Of a stretch of 64,000 nt of DNA, positions 1 through 8,821 are shown piece after piece (position 1 is the first letter of the stretch; each line of letters starts with the position of its first letter). Made by a program: the position numbers and the translations under genes. The notes beneath the pieces were generated by a model, which ran no database searches, was not told where the DNA came from, and saw nothing but the letters and a program-made list of their open reading frames with translations. Source of the stretch: Novosphingobium terrae (GTDB taxonomy: Bacteria; Pseudomonadota; Alphaproteobacteria; Sphingomonadales; Sphingomonadaceae). The stretch lies in assembly GCF_017163935.1 (NCBI RefSeq), contig NZ_JABVZR010000002.1:186001-250000 (forward strand), read 5' to 3'.

Positions 1-463
1 TTTGCGTGCGCGCTGCTGCCACCTGCGCGACATTCAGCCTTTCCTCGGCCCCAAGGCTGACCAGCGCCGCGCGTGCGGAAGCGACATTGGCTCTGGCATC
101 GGCAAGGCTGGCCTGCGCCGCCAGCAGCTTCGCGTCGAACTCTTCAGGATCGATGCGGACCAGCGGATCGCCCGCATGGACGGCCTGATTGTCATGCACC
201 AGCACCGCCGAGACAAGCCCGCGTACCTTGGGCGCCACAGAGGTCGAATCGGCGGCGACATAGGCATCGTCTGTCGATTCGGTCGACGGGCTCATGGCGA
301 TCCAGCCGATCCCCGCCAGAGCCGCCGCAATCGCCACCGCCGAGGCAATCACCGTGCGCTGCCCGGGCCCGCGCCGCGTGCTTTCAGGCGCCTGTGCAGC
401 GCCGTTTCCGGAGGGTTCCGGCTCGGCCCGGCGGGCTGTGATCTGCTGTACCGCTTCACTCAT
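1..463 (-). CDS. EmrA/HlyD-type membrane fusion protein (partial, C-terminal part outside window)
   Basis: This is the periplasmic adaptor of a tripartite drug efflux pump, linking an inner-membrane MFS pump to an outer membrane channel. The frame opens at ATG 461-463 behind a strong GGAGG ribosome site and runs off the left edge after 154 codons. A basic N-terminus is followed by one membrane anchor (about residues 37-57), then TDDAYVAAD and VAPKVRG, the signature start of the EmrA barrel/lipoyl region, then an Ala-rich coiled coil. It is divergent from the EmrB-like gene at 571 and shares a palindromic control region with it. The C-terminal barrel cannot be seen. The family call is firm; the substrate is unknown. 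Confidence 0.9.
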   Translation of the reverse strand, partial: MSEAVQQITARRAEPEPSGNGAAQAPESTRRGPGQRTVIASAVAIAAALAGIGWIAMSPSTESTDDAYVAADSTSVAPKVRGLVSAVLVHDNQAVHAGDPLVRIDPEEFDAKLLAAQASLADARANVASARAALVSLGAEERLNVAQVAAARTQ

Positions 464-506
464 TGAGACCTCCTGCATCGCCGCCTGAAGACGTGCCCTT
501 GCGAAT

Positions 507-538
507 ATGACGATTGTCATTTACATGACGATCATCAT
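507..538. promoter_or_regulatory. Nested palindromic operator in the efflux divergent promoter
   Basis: A 32-bp near-perfect dyad in which 26 of 32 positions are symmetric. The left half is itself palindromic (ATGAC-GATT-GTCAT, 507-520), the right half nearly so (525-538), and a GTCAT-ttac-ATGAC dyad spans the centre. It lies in the 107-bp gap between the divergent efflux genes. A TetR gene ends the operon, so this is the obvious candidate binding site; that assignment is inference. Confidence 0.6.
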
Positions 539-570
539 ATTTGTCGAGATGGAATCGGAAAGGGCCACAG

Positions 571-2172
571 ATGACAGCTTGGCTGAAAGGGATCGGGCAG
601 GATTGGGCGCATGACCCGCAAGGCATGCCCACGCCTCGCAAATTCCTGATTCTGGCCGTGATGGCCTTCGGGCAGTTCATGGCCCTGTTCGATATTCAGA
701 TCGTCTCGGCGTCTTTGCGGGATGTTCAGGCGGGCCTCGCCGCCGGGCCGGATGAGATCAGCTGGGTGCAGACCGCCTATCTGATGGCCGAACTGGTGAT
801 GATTCCGCTCTCGGGCTATCTGGCGCATGCGATGTCGACGCGCTGGGCCTTCACCTTCTCGGCGGCCAGCTTCACCTTTTTCAGCCTGATGTGTGGCCTC
901 AGCTGGGACATGGGCTCGATGATCGCCTTTCGCGCGGCACAGGGCTTTACCGGGGGCACGATGGTCTCGCTGGTTTTCGCGACCGCCTTCACCATCTTCA
1001 CCGGCAAGCAGCGCGCGATGATCCCGGCCATTCTGGGGGCGGTCAGCGTGCTGGCCCCCACCCTCGGCCCCAGCGCGGGCGGCGCGATCACCGACTGGCT
1101 CGACTGGCGCTGGCTGTTCTTCATCAATGTGGTGCCCGGCATCGTGGTGACTTTGCTGTCATCGCAGGTGATCCGCGTCGACCGCGCCAATCCCGCCCTT
1201 TTCGCCCGCATCGACTGGAGCCATCTCATCGCCATGGCGGTGTTTCTGGCGGGTCTGGAATATGTGCTGGAAGAAGGCCCCCGCCATGACTGGTTCGGCG
1301 ATCAGACCATTGCCATGGCGGGCTGGTGCTCTCTGGTGGGCTTTGTGCTGTTTCTGGAACGGTCCTTCTTCTCGCCCAATCCGCTGGTGAAACTCAGCCC
1401 CTTTCGCCAGCCGACCTTTGCCTTTGCCTGCATTTTCAATCTGGTGCTGGGGGTGGGCATGTATTCGGCGATCTATCTCGTGCCGGTCTATCTGGGGCAG
1501 GTACGCGGATACGACTCGCTGCAGATCGGCGAGACGGTGATCGTTGTCGGTCTGGCGCAGATGATCAGCGTGGTGGTGGCGGCCTCGCTCAGCCAGAAGC
1601 TGGATGCGCGCATCATGATCACCGTGGGCTTGGTCTGTTTCGCGCTCAGCCTGTGGCTTTCCTCGAACATGACCAGCGACTGGGGGTTCTGGGAGCTGGC
1701 GCCAAGTCAGGCCTTGCGCGGCTTTGCGATCATGCTCTGCATCGTGCCCAGCGTGACGATGGCGCTGGCCGGCTTCCAGCCCGCCGAGCTTAAATATGCC
1801 TCGGGCCTGTTCAATCTGATGCGCAATCTGGGCGGGGCCATCGGCATCGCCGTGGTCAACACGCTGCTTCAGGACCACACACGCATCGACAGCCTGCGCC
1901 TTGGCGAGGCCATGGCCCATGGCGCCGCCCCCATCAATGACACCATCACCGCCATGGCCGGGCGGATGGGGGCCGTGGCCCCCGATCCGCATCAGGCTTT
2001 GCTTTCCGCCCAGGGCCTGTTCGCCCGTGTGGCGGGGCGTGAGGCGCTGACCCTGGCCTTCAACGATGTGTTCCGCCTGCTGGCCTGGATGTTCATCGCC
2101 GCGCTGGTGATGGTGCCCTTCTGCCGACCGCCCGCCAATGCCGCCCCGCCGCCGCCCGATGCGGCGCATTGA
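571..2172 (+). CDS. EmrB-type MFS drug efflux pump (DHA2 family)
   Basis: Inner-membrane proton-driven exporter of the 14-helix DHA2 family, 533 aa. I chose ATG 571 (GGAAAGGG upstream) over an in-frame TTG at 541. Visible landmarks are LFDIQIVSASL in helix 1 (about 39-49), RAAQGFTGG (121-129), a motif C-like APTLGPSAGGAITD (162-175) and DWRWLFFIN (178-186), all typical of EmrB. It is followed 13 bp later by an outer membrane factor, giving a complete tripartite pump with the divergent adaptor at 1-463. Likely cargoes are hydrophobic toxic compounds, but nothing in the sequence identifies them. Confidence 0.92.
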   Translation: MTAWLKGIGQDWAHDPQGMPTPRKFLILAVMAFGQFMALFDIQIVSASLRDVQAGLAAGPDEISWVQTAYLMAELVMIPLSGYLAHAMSTRWAFTFSAASFTFFSLMCGLSWDMGSMIAFRAAQGFTGGTMVSLVFATAFTIFTGKQRAMIPAILGAVSVLAPTLGPSAGGAITDWLDWRWLFFINVVPGIVVTLLSSQVIRVDRANPALFARIDWSHLIAMAVFLAGLEYVLEEGPRHDWFGDQTIAMAGWCSLVGFVLFLERSFFSPNPLVKLSPFRQPTFAFACIFNLVLGVGMYSAIYLVPVYLGQVRGYDSLQIGETVIVVGLAQMISVVVAASLSQKLDARIMITVGLVCFALSLWLSSNMTSDWGFWELAPSQALRGFAIMLCIVPSVTMALAGFQPAELKYASGLFNLMRNLGGAIGIAVVNTLLQDHTRIDSLRLGEAMAHGAAPINDTITAMAGRMGAVAPDPHQALLSAQGLFARVAGREALTLAFNDVFRLLAWMFIAALVMVPFCRPPANAAPPPPDAAH

Positions 2173-2185
2173 GGAGATGCTTCCC

Positions 2186-3592
2186 ATGACACGCCTGATC
2201 GCGGCTCTGCTCGCCACCAACCTGCTAACAGGCTGCACCGTCGGGCCGGATTACCGCAAACCCGATGTTGCGCTGACCGCCGCCTATCACACGCAAACCG
2301 CCATCGCCCCGGCGGAAGCGCAATGGTGGAAGCGCTTTAACGATCCTGTGCTGGATGGGCTTGTCGATCAGGCACTGGCCCAGAACATGGACATTGCCGC
2401 AGCCGCCGCGCGGATCAATCAGGCGCGCGGACTCGCCAAGGCGGCAGGCGCGGCCCTGCTGCCCACGGTGGGCGTGGGCGCTTCGGCGGAGCGCGACCAT
2501 ACATCCCTGCAGACGCCCTTCGGCGCCGCCTCGCGCGAATTGGGTTTCCCGCGGGATTATTCGCTTTATCAGGCAGGCGCTCAGGCCAGTTGGGAGATCG
2601 ATCTCTTCGGCGGCCTGAGGCGCGGGCGTGAAGCGGCGCGGGCCGATCTGGCCTCCACGCTGGCCAATGCCGATGCGGTGCGCCTCAGCATCGCTGCCGA
2701 AACGGTCGATGCCTATCTGCAATTGCGCGGGCTTCAGGCGCGGCTGGCGGTGGCGCAGGGCCAGTTGCAGACCGAGAAACAGCTTGTCGATCTGATCCGC
2801 CAGCAGAGCGATCAGGGCGTCGCCTCCGACCTGTCACTCAACCGCACTCTGGGCGAGCAGCAGGGCATCGAGGCCTCCATCCCGCCGCTTCAGGCCGCGA
2901 TCACCGGGCAGATCAACCGGCTTGCCGTGCTGGGCGGCCAGCAGGCAGGCACCGGGGCGGACGCCTTGGCCAATGCCGTGGCGATCCCCCTCGCCCCCGA
3001 TCCGGGCGGCAGCATCGTGCCTGCCGAACTGATGCGCCGCCGCCCCGATCTGGTCGCGGCGGAGCGGCAGGTCGCCGCCGCCAATGCGCGGATCGGTGTC
3101 GCCATGGCCGAGTATTATCCGCATATCTCGCTGGATGGCTTGCTGGGCGTGGCCACGGTGGGCGGGGCCAGCATGTTTACCGGCAATGCGCTTCAGGCCA
3201 GCGGCGGCGGCGCCTTGCGCTGGCGGTTGTTCGATTTCGGCAAGGTGGATGCGCAAGTCGCCCAGGCGCGCGGGCGTGAGACCGAGGCACTGGCGCTCTA
3301 TCGCGGCGCGGTGCTGCATGCCACCGAGGATGTCGAAAATGCCCTCACCCGCCTCGCTCAGGGCCGCGCCGAAATTGCCCTGCGTGAGCAGCAGCTTGCA
3401 TCGCTCACCAAAGCGCGCGACCAGGCGCGACAAGCCTATGGCGCCGGTGTAGTGTCGCTGATCGATGTCCTTGATGCCGACCGCGCGCTGCTCGCCGCCT
3501 CTGACCGACTGGCCATGGCGCGGGCCGACACCGCGCGCGCCAGCGTGGCGGCGATCCGCGCGCTGGGCGGCGGATGGGAGAAAAGGACCTGA
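2186..3592 (+). CDS. NodT-family outer membrane efflux lipoprotein
   Basis: Outer membrane channel of the adjacent EmrAB-like pump, 468 aa. The start is ATG 2186, behind GAGGAG. A short signal peptide ends in lipobox LLTGC with Cys17, followed by TVGPDYRKP, the hallmark of NodT/OprM lipoproteins. Two repeated outer membrane efflux domains follow, with RRRPDLVAAERQVAAANARIGVA and YPHISLDG in the second half. The stop overlaps the start of the TetR gene, so the two are probably translationally coupled. The usual family length is about 460-500 aa, so it looks complete. Confidence 0.92.
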   Translation: MTRLIAALLATNLLTGCTVGPDYRKPDVALTAAYHTQTAIAPAEAQWWKRFNDPVLDGLVDQALAQNMDIAAAAARINQARGLAKAAGAALLPTVGVGASAERDHTSLQTPFGAASRELGFPRDYSLYQAGAQASWEIDLFGGLRRGREAARADLASTLANADAVRLSIAAETVDAYLQLRGLQARLAVAQGQLQTEKQLVDLIRQQSDQGVASDLSLNRTLGEQQGIEASIPPLQAAITGQINRLAVLGGQQAGTGADALANAVAIPLAPDPGGSIVPAELMRRRPDLVAAERQVAAANARIGVAMAEYYPHISLDGLLGVATVGGASMFTGNALQASGGGALRWRLFDFGKVDAQVAQARGRETEALALYRGAVLHATEDVENALTRLAQGRAEIALREQQLASLTKARDQARQAYGAGVVSLIDVLDADRALLAASDRLAMARADTARASVAAIRALGGGWEKRT

Positions 3593-4191
3593 TGATGAGT
3601 GAAAAACTGTCGCATAAGGAACGCACCCGCGCCCGCATCCTCGATGAATCCGCCAAGGCCATGCGCGAACATGGTTTCGACGGCATCGGCGTGGCCGCGC
3701 TGATGAAGCGCGCCGGGCTGACCCATGGCGGTTTCTATGCGCATTTCGAGAGCCGCGACGATCTGGTGGCCCATACGATCGACCGCCTGTTCGAGGACAA
3801 TCGCACCTCTCTGGTGCGTCATCTTGAGCAGCCCGATCTCAAGGCTGGCCTCGCCGCCTATATTGACGATTATCTCTCCGAAGAGCGCATCAACTGGCGC
3901 GCGCGCGGCTGCGCCCTGACCTCGCTGATGAGCGAGGTGATCCGCCTGCCGCCCGCAGCACGCACCGCCTTCGCCGCCGGGATCGAGCGTTTCCGCAACC
4001 GTCTGCGCGATGTGCTGGTAGCGCTGGGCCATGAGCGGGCCGAGGAAGAGGCCACCTCCGCCCTCTCCGAAATGGTGGGTGCAGCCACGGCGGCGCGGGC
4101 CTTTGGCGAGGGCGAGATCGCCTCAGCCTTCCTGCAAACCTCGCGCCAGCAGATCAAGCAGCGGCTGGGGCTGTCCGGCTCTGGCGCCTGA
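3592..4191 (+). CDS. TetR/AcrR-family repressor of the efflux operon
   Basis: One-component repressor, 199 aa. The N-terminal helix-turn-helix reads IGVAALMKRAGLTHGGFYAHF, shown here across its turn and recognition helix, followed by SRDDLVA, which fits the AcrR pattern closely. The C-terminal half is the ligand-binding, dimerisation domain. ATG 3592 overlaps the previous stop by one base; ATG 3595 is an equally good start behind AAAAGGA. Being last in the operon, it probably controls the 507-538 operator and therefore its own expression. The ligand is unknown. Confidence 0.9.
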   Translation: MMSEKLSHKERTRARILDESAKAMREHGFDGIGVAALMKRAGLTHGGFYAHFESRDDLVAHTIDRLFEDNRTSLVRHLEQPDLKAGLAAYIDDYLSEERINWRARGCALTSLMSEVIRLPPAARTAFAAGIERFRNRLRDVLVALGHERAEEEATSALSEMVGAATAARAFGEGEIASAFLQTSRQQIKQRLGLSGSGA

Positions 4192-4206
4192 CAGCCCTGA
4201 CCTTGT

Positions 4207-4974
4207 TCAGTCCGCAGTCCAGCCGCCATCGACGATCAGGCTGGTGCCGGTGATCAGCGCCGAGGCCTCGCTGGCGAGGAACACCACCGGGCCCATCAGA
4301 TCCTCCACCGTGCCGATGCGGCCCAGCTTGATCTTGGCCAGCACGCTGGCACGGAAGGCTTCGTCCTCGAAATAGGGCCTGGTCATCGGGGTTTCGATAA
4401 AGGTCGGCGCGATGGTGTTGGAGCGGATGCCATGCGGCGCCAGATCCAGCGCAAAGGCCTTGTTCATCCCCTCGATCGCCCATTTGCTGGCGCAATAAAG
4501 CGAGCGCTTCGGCCCGCCGACATGCCCCATCTGCGATCCCATATGGATCAGGCTGCCCTTGATCCCTTCCGCGATCATCGCCTTCACCGCGCCTTGTGCG
4601 ACGAAGAAGGCGCTCTTCACATTGAGGTCCAGCACGGTGTCGTAATCACCCTCGCTCACCTCCCACAGGGGCATCGGGCGGTTGGTGCCCGCATTGTTGA
4701 CCAGCGTGTGGAAGGCCGGGCGCCCGGCAAAGAAGGCCTCGACGGCAGCGAGATCGCTGACATCCAGCACCGCCGCCTGCGCCTGGCCGCCCGCCGCGTT
4801 GATGGCGGCCGCGCCCTCTTCGATCTCACGCGCGGTGCGGGCGGCAAGGGTCACCTGCGCGCCCGCCTGCGCCAGAGCGGCGGCGGCGGCAAGGCCAATG
4901 CCTCGCCCCGCCCCCGTCACCAGCGCGCGCTGCCCATCGAGCCGGAAAGCCGGGGTTTGGGGCAGCGCTTCCAT
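4207..4974 (-). CDS. SDR-family NAD(P)-dependent oxidoreductase
   Basis: Classical short-chain dehydrogenase, 255 aa. TGAGRGIG (residues 20-27) is the nucleotide-binding turn, NNAG the structural motif, and YCASK carries the catalytic Tyr and Lys with Ser in HMGSQ before it. The C-terminal ITGTSLIVDGGWTAD is typical. The start ATG overlaps the stop of the HisD-like gene by one base, so they form a two-gene unit. With the HisD-like enzyme and the divergent LacI regulator, it probably oxidises or isomerises a hydroxyl group on a small sugar-derived or sulfonated polyol. The substrate is inferred, not shown. Confidence 0.9.
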   Translation of the reverse strand: MEALPQTPAFRLDGQRALVTGAGRGIGLAAAAALAQAGAQVTLAARTAREIEEGAAAINAAGGQAQAAVLDVSDLAAVEAFFAGRPAFHTLVNNAGTNRPMPLWEVSEGDYDTVLDLNVKSAFFVAQGAVKAMIAEGIKGSLIHMGSQMGHVGGPKRSLYCASKWAIEGMNKAFALDLAPHGIRSNTIAPTFIETPMTRPYFEDEAFRASVLAKIKLGRIGTVEDLMGPVVFLASEASALITGTSLIVDGGWTAD

Positions 4975-6305
4975 CAGACTGCCGTCAGTTCGCTGGGCTC
5001 GACCTGCCCGGCATAGGGCACGTCGCGATGGCCGAAGCGACGCACGCGGATGTTGGCCTGCTCGCCATGACCGGCAAAGCCTTCCAGCCCGCAGAGGCGG
5101 CTGCAATATTCACCGATCAGCGCCGAGGCCTCATCGGTGGTGACGCGCTGATAGGTGCAGGTCTTGAGGAACTTGCCGACCCACAGACCGCCCGTGTAAC
5201 GCGCCGCCTTCTTGGTGGGCAGCGTGTGGTTGGTGCCGATCACCTTGTCGCCGAAGCTGACATTGGTGCGGTTGCCAAGGAACAGCGCGCCATAGTTGGT
5301 CATGTTCTTCAGGAAATAGTCGGGGTCCTGAGTCATCACCTGCACATGCTCGCTGGCGATCTCGTCAGCCACGCGCACCATTTCCTCATAGCTTTCGGCC
5401 ACGATCACCTCGCCATAGGTTTCCCATGCCTTGCGAGCATGATCCGCCGTGGGCAGAATTTCAAGCAGGCGATCGATTTCCTTCATCGTCGCGCGGGCGA
5501 AAGCCTCGCTGTTGGTCAGCAGCACGCCAGGGCTGTCCGGGCCATGCTCGACCTGACCCAGAATGTCGGTGGCGGCCATTTCGGGATCGCAGCCGATTTC
5601 GTCGGCAATGATCAGCGTCTCGGTGGGGCCGGCGAACAGATCGATGCCGACGCGACCAAACAGCTGGCGCTTGGCCTCGGCCACAAAGGCATTGCCGGGG
5701 CCAACCAGAATATCCACCGGATCGATCGTCTCGGTGCCAATGGCCATGGCGCCGATCGCCTGAATGCCGCCGAGCGCATAGATGGCGTCAGCGCCAGCCA
5801 GCGCCTGAGCCGCCACGATAGCGCGGGCAGGCTTGCCCTGAAACGGCGGCGCGCAGGTGATGACGCGCTTCACGCCCGCCACCTTGGCCGTGATGACCGA
5901 CATATGCGCCGAGGCCAGCAGCGGATACTTGCCGCCCGGCACATAGCAACCCGCCGCATTCACCGGCAGGTTCTTGTGGCCCAGCACCACGCCCGGCAGC
6001 GTCTCGACCTCGACATCCTTGATGCTGTCGCGCTGGATCTGGGCGAAATTGCGCACCTGCGTCTGGGCGAATTCGATGTCCTTGCGCTCTTGCGGGGTCA
6101 GGCTTTCCACCGCAGCGTCGATCTCGGCCTGAGACAGGCGGTAATCCTCGCGGTCCCAGCCGTCGAACTTGATGCTCATGTCGCGCAGGGCCGCGTCGCC
6201 GCGCTTCTCGATATCGGCCAGCGCCGCTTCCACGATATCGCGCACCTTGCGGTCGGCTTCTGCCTTCACCTCGGCTGCCGCGCCGCGCTTGAGATACTGG
6301 GCCAT
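4974..6305 (-). CDS. HisD-family dehydrogenase, HpsN-like (catabolic paralogue of histidinol dehydrogenase)
   Basis: Zinc- and NAD-dependent dehydrogenase of the histidinol dehydrogenase fold, 443 aa. The start is ATG 6305, five bases after AGGAGG. The HisD metal and catalytic positions appear kept: [23 protein letters not shown] and EGFAGHGEQ. No other his gene is present, and the protein opens MAQYLKRG. Sections such as TNYGALFLG and [17 protein letters not shown] resemble my memory of HpsN, the sulfopropanediol 3-dehydrogenase (EC 1.1.1.308), better than biosynthetic HisD. Pairing with an SDR and a LacI regulator supports carbon catabolism. The exact substrate stays open. Confidence 0.85.
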   Translation of the reverse strand: MAQYLKRGAAAEVKAEADRKVRDIVEAALADIEKRGDAALRDMSIKFDGWDREDYRLSQAEIDAAVESLTPQERKDIEFAQTQVRNFAQIQRDSIKDVEVETLPGVVLGHKNLPVNAAGCYVPGGKYPLLASAHMSVITAKVAGVKRVITCAPPFQGKPARAIVAAQALAGADAIYALGGIQAIGAMAIGTETIDPVDILVGPGNAFVAEAKRQLFGRVGIDLFAGPTETLIIADEIGCDPEMAATDILGQVEHGPDSPGVLLTNSEAFARATMKEIDRLLEILPTADHARKAWETYGEVIVAESYEEMVRVADEIASEHVQVMTQDPDYFLKNMTNYGALFLGNRTNVSFGDKVIGTNHTLPTKKAARYTGGLWVGKFLKTCTYQRVTTDEASALIGEYCSRLCGLEGFAGHGEQANIRVRRFGHRDVPYAGQVEPSELTAV

Positions 6306-6438
6306 CGTCATCCTCCTCTTCGAGCGGCAGGCACGCGCCCGTCCCGACTCGTTGACGACGATGCATACATAATCATAGAAATTTTCCAACCCGGGATTTT
6401 TGAAAATATGAAAAGCCAATTTCTGTGGATTTTATGAA

Positions 6439-6452
6439 TGAATGCATATTCA
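6439..6452. promoter_or_regulatory. Candidate LacI-family operator (TGAAT-N4-ATTCA)
   Basis: A 14-bp dyad with perfect 5-bp arms lies between the divergent dehydrogenase operon and the LacI gene. Its core ATGCATA (6442-6448) recurs at 6361-6367, 81 bp away. Two spaced copies in one divergent promoter fit looping or dual control by the neighbouring LacI protein. The region is clearly more AT-rich than its surroundings. The role is inferred. Confidence 0.4.
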
Positions 6453-6490
6453 ATTTGCCTTGCAAGCCTTTCACCCGCTACCACCCTGCC

Positions 6491-7549
6491 ATGGCTCGCG
6501 ATCCCAACCCCTCCGCCCCTGCTGTCTCCGTCCATGACGTGGCGCGCGCGGCGGGCGTCTCGCAATCGGCGGTGTCGCGCGCCTTCACGCCGGGCTCCAG
6601 CCTGTCGCCCGACAAGCGTGACCGCATCATCGCCATTGCCGCGCAGATGGGATACCGGCCCAATCCGCTGGCCCGCTCGCTGCTGCGCGGCAAATCGAAC
6701 ATCATCGGCGTGGGCGTGGGCGATCTGGCCAACCCCTTTTTCGTGCAAACGCTGCAATTGCTGTCCGAAGCGCTGGAAACCGCCAATCTGCGCCTGATGC
6801 TGTTCCCCGCGCATCGTTCAGAGGACGGGGGTTCCTCGGGCGCCGAACCCTCCATTCAGGAGGTGCTGCATTACCGCATCGATGCGCTGGTGCTGTTGTC
6901 GGTCAGCCTGTCCTCGAAGCTGGCCGAGGAATGCCGCCGCGCTCAGGTGCCGATCATCCTCTACAACCGCACCACAGGCCAGCACGACGCCTCCTGCGTG
7001 GTGGGGGACAACACCACAGGCGCGCGCACCATCGCCGCCCATCTGCTGGGCGGGGGGCATCAGCGCCTCGCTTTCCTGGCCGGAACGCCGGAAAGTTCCA
7101 CCAATGCCCAGCGTGAGGCGGGCTTCAACGCCTATCTCGCGGAGCAAGGCCACGCCGCCCCGCTGCGCGAGGAAGGCCATTTCTCCTTCGATGCCTCCAT
7201 GGCCGCGACACGCCGCCTGCTGGTCCGCGCGGACCGCCCCGATGCCATCTTCTGCGCCAATGACACGATGGCTCTGGCCGCGCTGACCGTCGCCCGCCAT
7301 GAGTTCGGGCTGGATGTGGGGCGCGAGATCTCCATCGCGGGCTATGACGATGTGCCGATGGCCAGCTGGCCCTCTTTTGCGCTGACCAGCTATTCCCAGC
7401 CCGCACGGCCCATGGTGGATGAGACCGTGCGGCTGATCCACGCCCTGCGCGCCCATGGCGAAAGTCATGAAGAGGTGACATGCCCCGGCACGCTGATGGT
7501 GCGCGGCAGCACGAGGCCTGTCGATATGGCGCGTTTCAAGGGGAGCTAA
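6491..7549 (+). CDS. LacI-family transcriptional regulator
   Basis: Regulator of 352 aa, divergent from the SDR/HisD-like pair. The N-terminal HTH reads VSVHDVARAAGVSQSAVSRAF, given here only to its core, then the hinge helix YRPNPLARSLLRG and a periplasmic-binding-protein-like domain with AIFCANDTMALA and ISIAGYDDVPMA. I use ATG 6491: an in-frame GTG at 6425 would place the putative operator inside the gene. The ribosome site is weak. It probably represses the divergent operon until a sugar-like or polyol inducer binds. Confidence 0.9.
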   Translation: MARDPNPSAPAVSVHDVARAAGVSQSAVSRAFTPGSSLSPDKRDRIIAIAAQMGYRPNPLARSLLRGKSNIIGVGVGDLANPFFVQTLQLLSEALETANLRLMLFPAHRSEDGGSSGAEPSIQEVLHYRIDALVLLSVSLSSKLAEECRRAQVPIILYNRTTGQHDASCVVGDNTTGARTIAAHLLGGGHQRLAFLAGTPESSTNAQREAGFNAYLAEQGHAAPLREEGHFSFDASMAATRRLLVRADRPDAIFCANDTMALAALTVARHEFGLDVGREISIAGYDDVPMASWPSFALTSYSQPARPMVDETVRLIHALRAHGESHEEVTCPGTLMVRGSTRPVDMARFKGS

Positions 7550-7582
7550 TGGTCAGAGACTGCCTGATTGCTTGCGGCATTT

Positions 7583-7601
7583 AATGATACAATATATCAT
7601 T
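7583..7601. promoter_or_regulatory. Zur-like box 1 (AATGATA-N5-TATCATT)
   Basis: A perfect 7-bp inverted repeat with a 5-bp spacer, 32 bp before the start of the COG0523 GTPase. AT-rich AATGATA/TATCATT dyads resemble Zur (Fur-family zinc repressor) boxes of proteobacteria. A related sequence precedes the ZIP importer, which strengthens the reading. No Zur gene is in the window. Confidence 0.6.
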
Positions 7602-7633
7602 GAGCCCTACGCACTCTCCAGAAAGCTGATTCC

Positions 7634-8821
7634 TTGGCCACCTTGCTGTCCGGCGCCACGGCGCAAATTCCTGTCTCCCTGCTCACCGGTTTTCTTGGAA
7701 GCGGGAAGACCACCTTGCTTAACACGCTGGTCCGCGATCCAAGGATGAGCCGGGCACTGGTGATCATCAATGAGTTCGGCTCGATCGGCATCGACCATGA
7801 TCTGATCGCCGCCTCCAAGGAGGAGGTGGTTGTGGAAATGTCCAGCGGCTGCCTGTGCTGCACGATCAGGGGCGATCTGGTCCGCACCCTGCGCGATGCG
7901 CCATGGCGTTTTGCCCGCGATGGCCTCTGCTGGTTCGACCGGGTGGTGATCGAGACCACGGGCCTCGCCGATCCGGTGCCGATCCTCCACACGCTGATGA
8001 CCGATGAGCAGATCGCCTCGCTCTATCGGCTTGACGGGGTGATCACCACGGTGGATGCCGCCACCGGCATGGCCACGCTGGACCGGCAGGATGAGGCCGT
8101 GCGACAGGCCGCCGTCGCCGACCGGCTGGTGCTGACCAAAAGCGATCTGGTGAGCCCTGCAGATCTCGAAAGGATGGAGCGAAGGGTGCGGGCCATCAAT
8201 CCTGCAGCGCCATTGATTCATGTGGTGCAGGGCGCTGTCGATCCGGCGGTTTTGTTCGATGCCGCTCTCTATGATCCGGCGGCGCGGGGCGAGGATGTGC
8301 AGGCCTGGCTCAATGCCGAGGCCTATGCCTCTGGCCACCATCACCATGGGCATCACCATGGGCATGATCATGCCCACGAGCATCATCATCACGACATCAA
8401 CCGGCATGACGACCATATTCGCTCGGTCTGCCTGACCTTCGAGGAGCCGCTCGATGGCGAGGGGGTGGAGCGCTGGCTCGATACGCTGATGATGTTCGCC
8501 AGTCAGGATATTCTGCGGGTGAAGGCGATCCTCAATCTGGCGGGGGAAGCGGGCCCCATGGTGCTTCATGGCGTGCAGCATGTCTTCCATCCGCCCATGC
8601 GGCTGCAGGCATGGCCGAGTGAGGATCGCCGCTCGCGCATCGTCTTCATCACGCGCGATCTGGATGAGGAGGCGCTGCGCTCCACGCTGGGGCTGCTGAC
8701 CCGGACTCTGACGCGCTTTTCCATCTATGGCCCGGAAGGATCAGCGCTGGCGGGGATGAGCCCGCAGCTTCAGCCTTTGCCCTCGGGGGATGGTGGCGGG
8801 CTGTTCGATCTGGCCCGTTAG
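7634..8821 (+). CDS. COG0523 (CobW/ZigA-like) GTP-dependent metallochaperone
   Basis: G3E-family GTPase, 395 aa, thought to deliver zinc to proteins when zinc is scarce. Walker A is GFLGSGKTT (19-27), the metal-binding CxCC is GCLCC with Cys73, Cys75 and Cys76, and the base-recognition motif is TKSD (168-171). A His-rich segment at about 235-261 (17 His) lies between the GTPase and the C-terminal CobW_C domain and is a likely zinc store. The start is TTG 7634; I see no better ATG. It converges on and overlaps the ZIP gene by 4 bp, and a Zur-like box precedes each. Confidence 0.9.
   Translation: MATLLSGATAQIPVSLLTGFLGSGKTTLLNTLVRDPRMSRALVIINEFGSIGIDHDLIAASKEEVVVEMSSGCLCCTIRGDLVRTLRDAPWRFARDGLCWFDRVVIETTGLADPVPILHTLMTDEQIASLYRLDGVITTVDAATGMATLDRQDEAVRQAAVADRLVLTKSDLVSPADLERMERRVRAINPAAPLIHVVQGAVDPAVLFDAALYDPAARGEDVQAWLNAEAYASGHHHHGHHHGHDHAHEHHHHDINRHDDHIRSVCLTFEEPLDGEGVERWLDTLMMFASQDILRVKAILNLAGEAGPMVLHGVQHVFHPPMRLQAWPSEDRRSRIVFITRDLDEEALRSTLGLLTRTLTRFSIYGPEGSALAGMSPQLQPLPSGDGGGLFDLAR

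Noticed and set aside
2..466. A 154-codon open frame on the plus strand at the left edge
   Set aside because: Antisense to the EmrA gene, whose minus-strand frame has clear family motifs and a GGAGG site.
4974..6305. Biosynthetic histidinol dehydrogenase (hisD)
   Set aside because: No other his gene is near, the neighbours are an SDR and a LacI regulator, and details match catabolic paralogues better.
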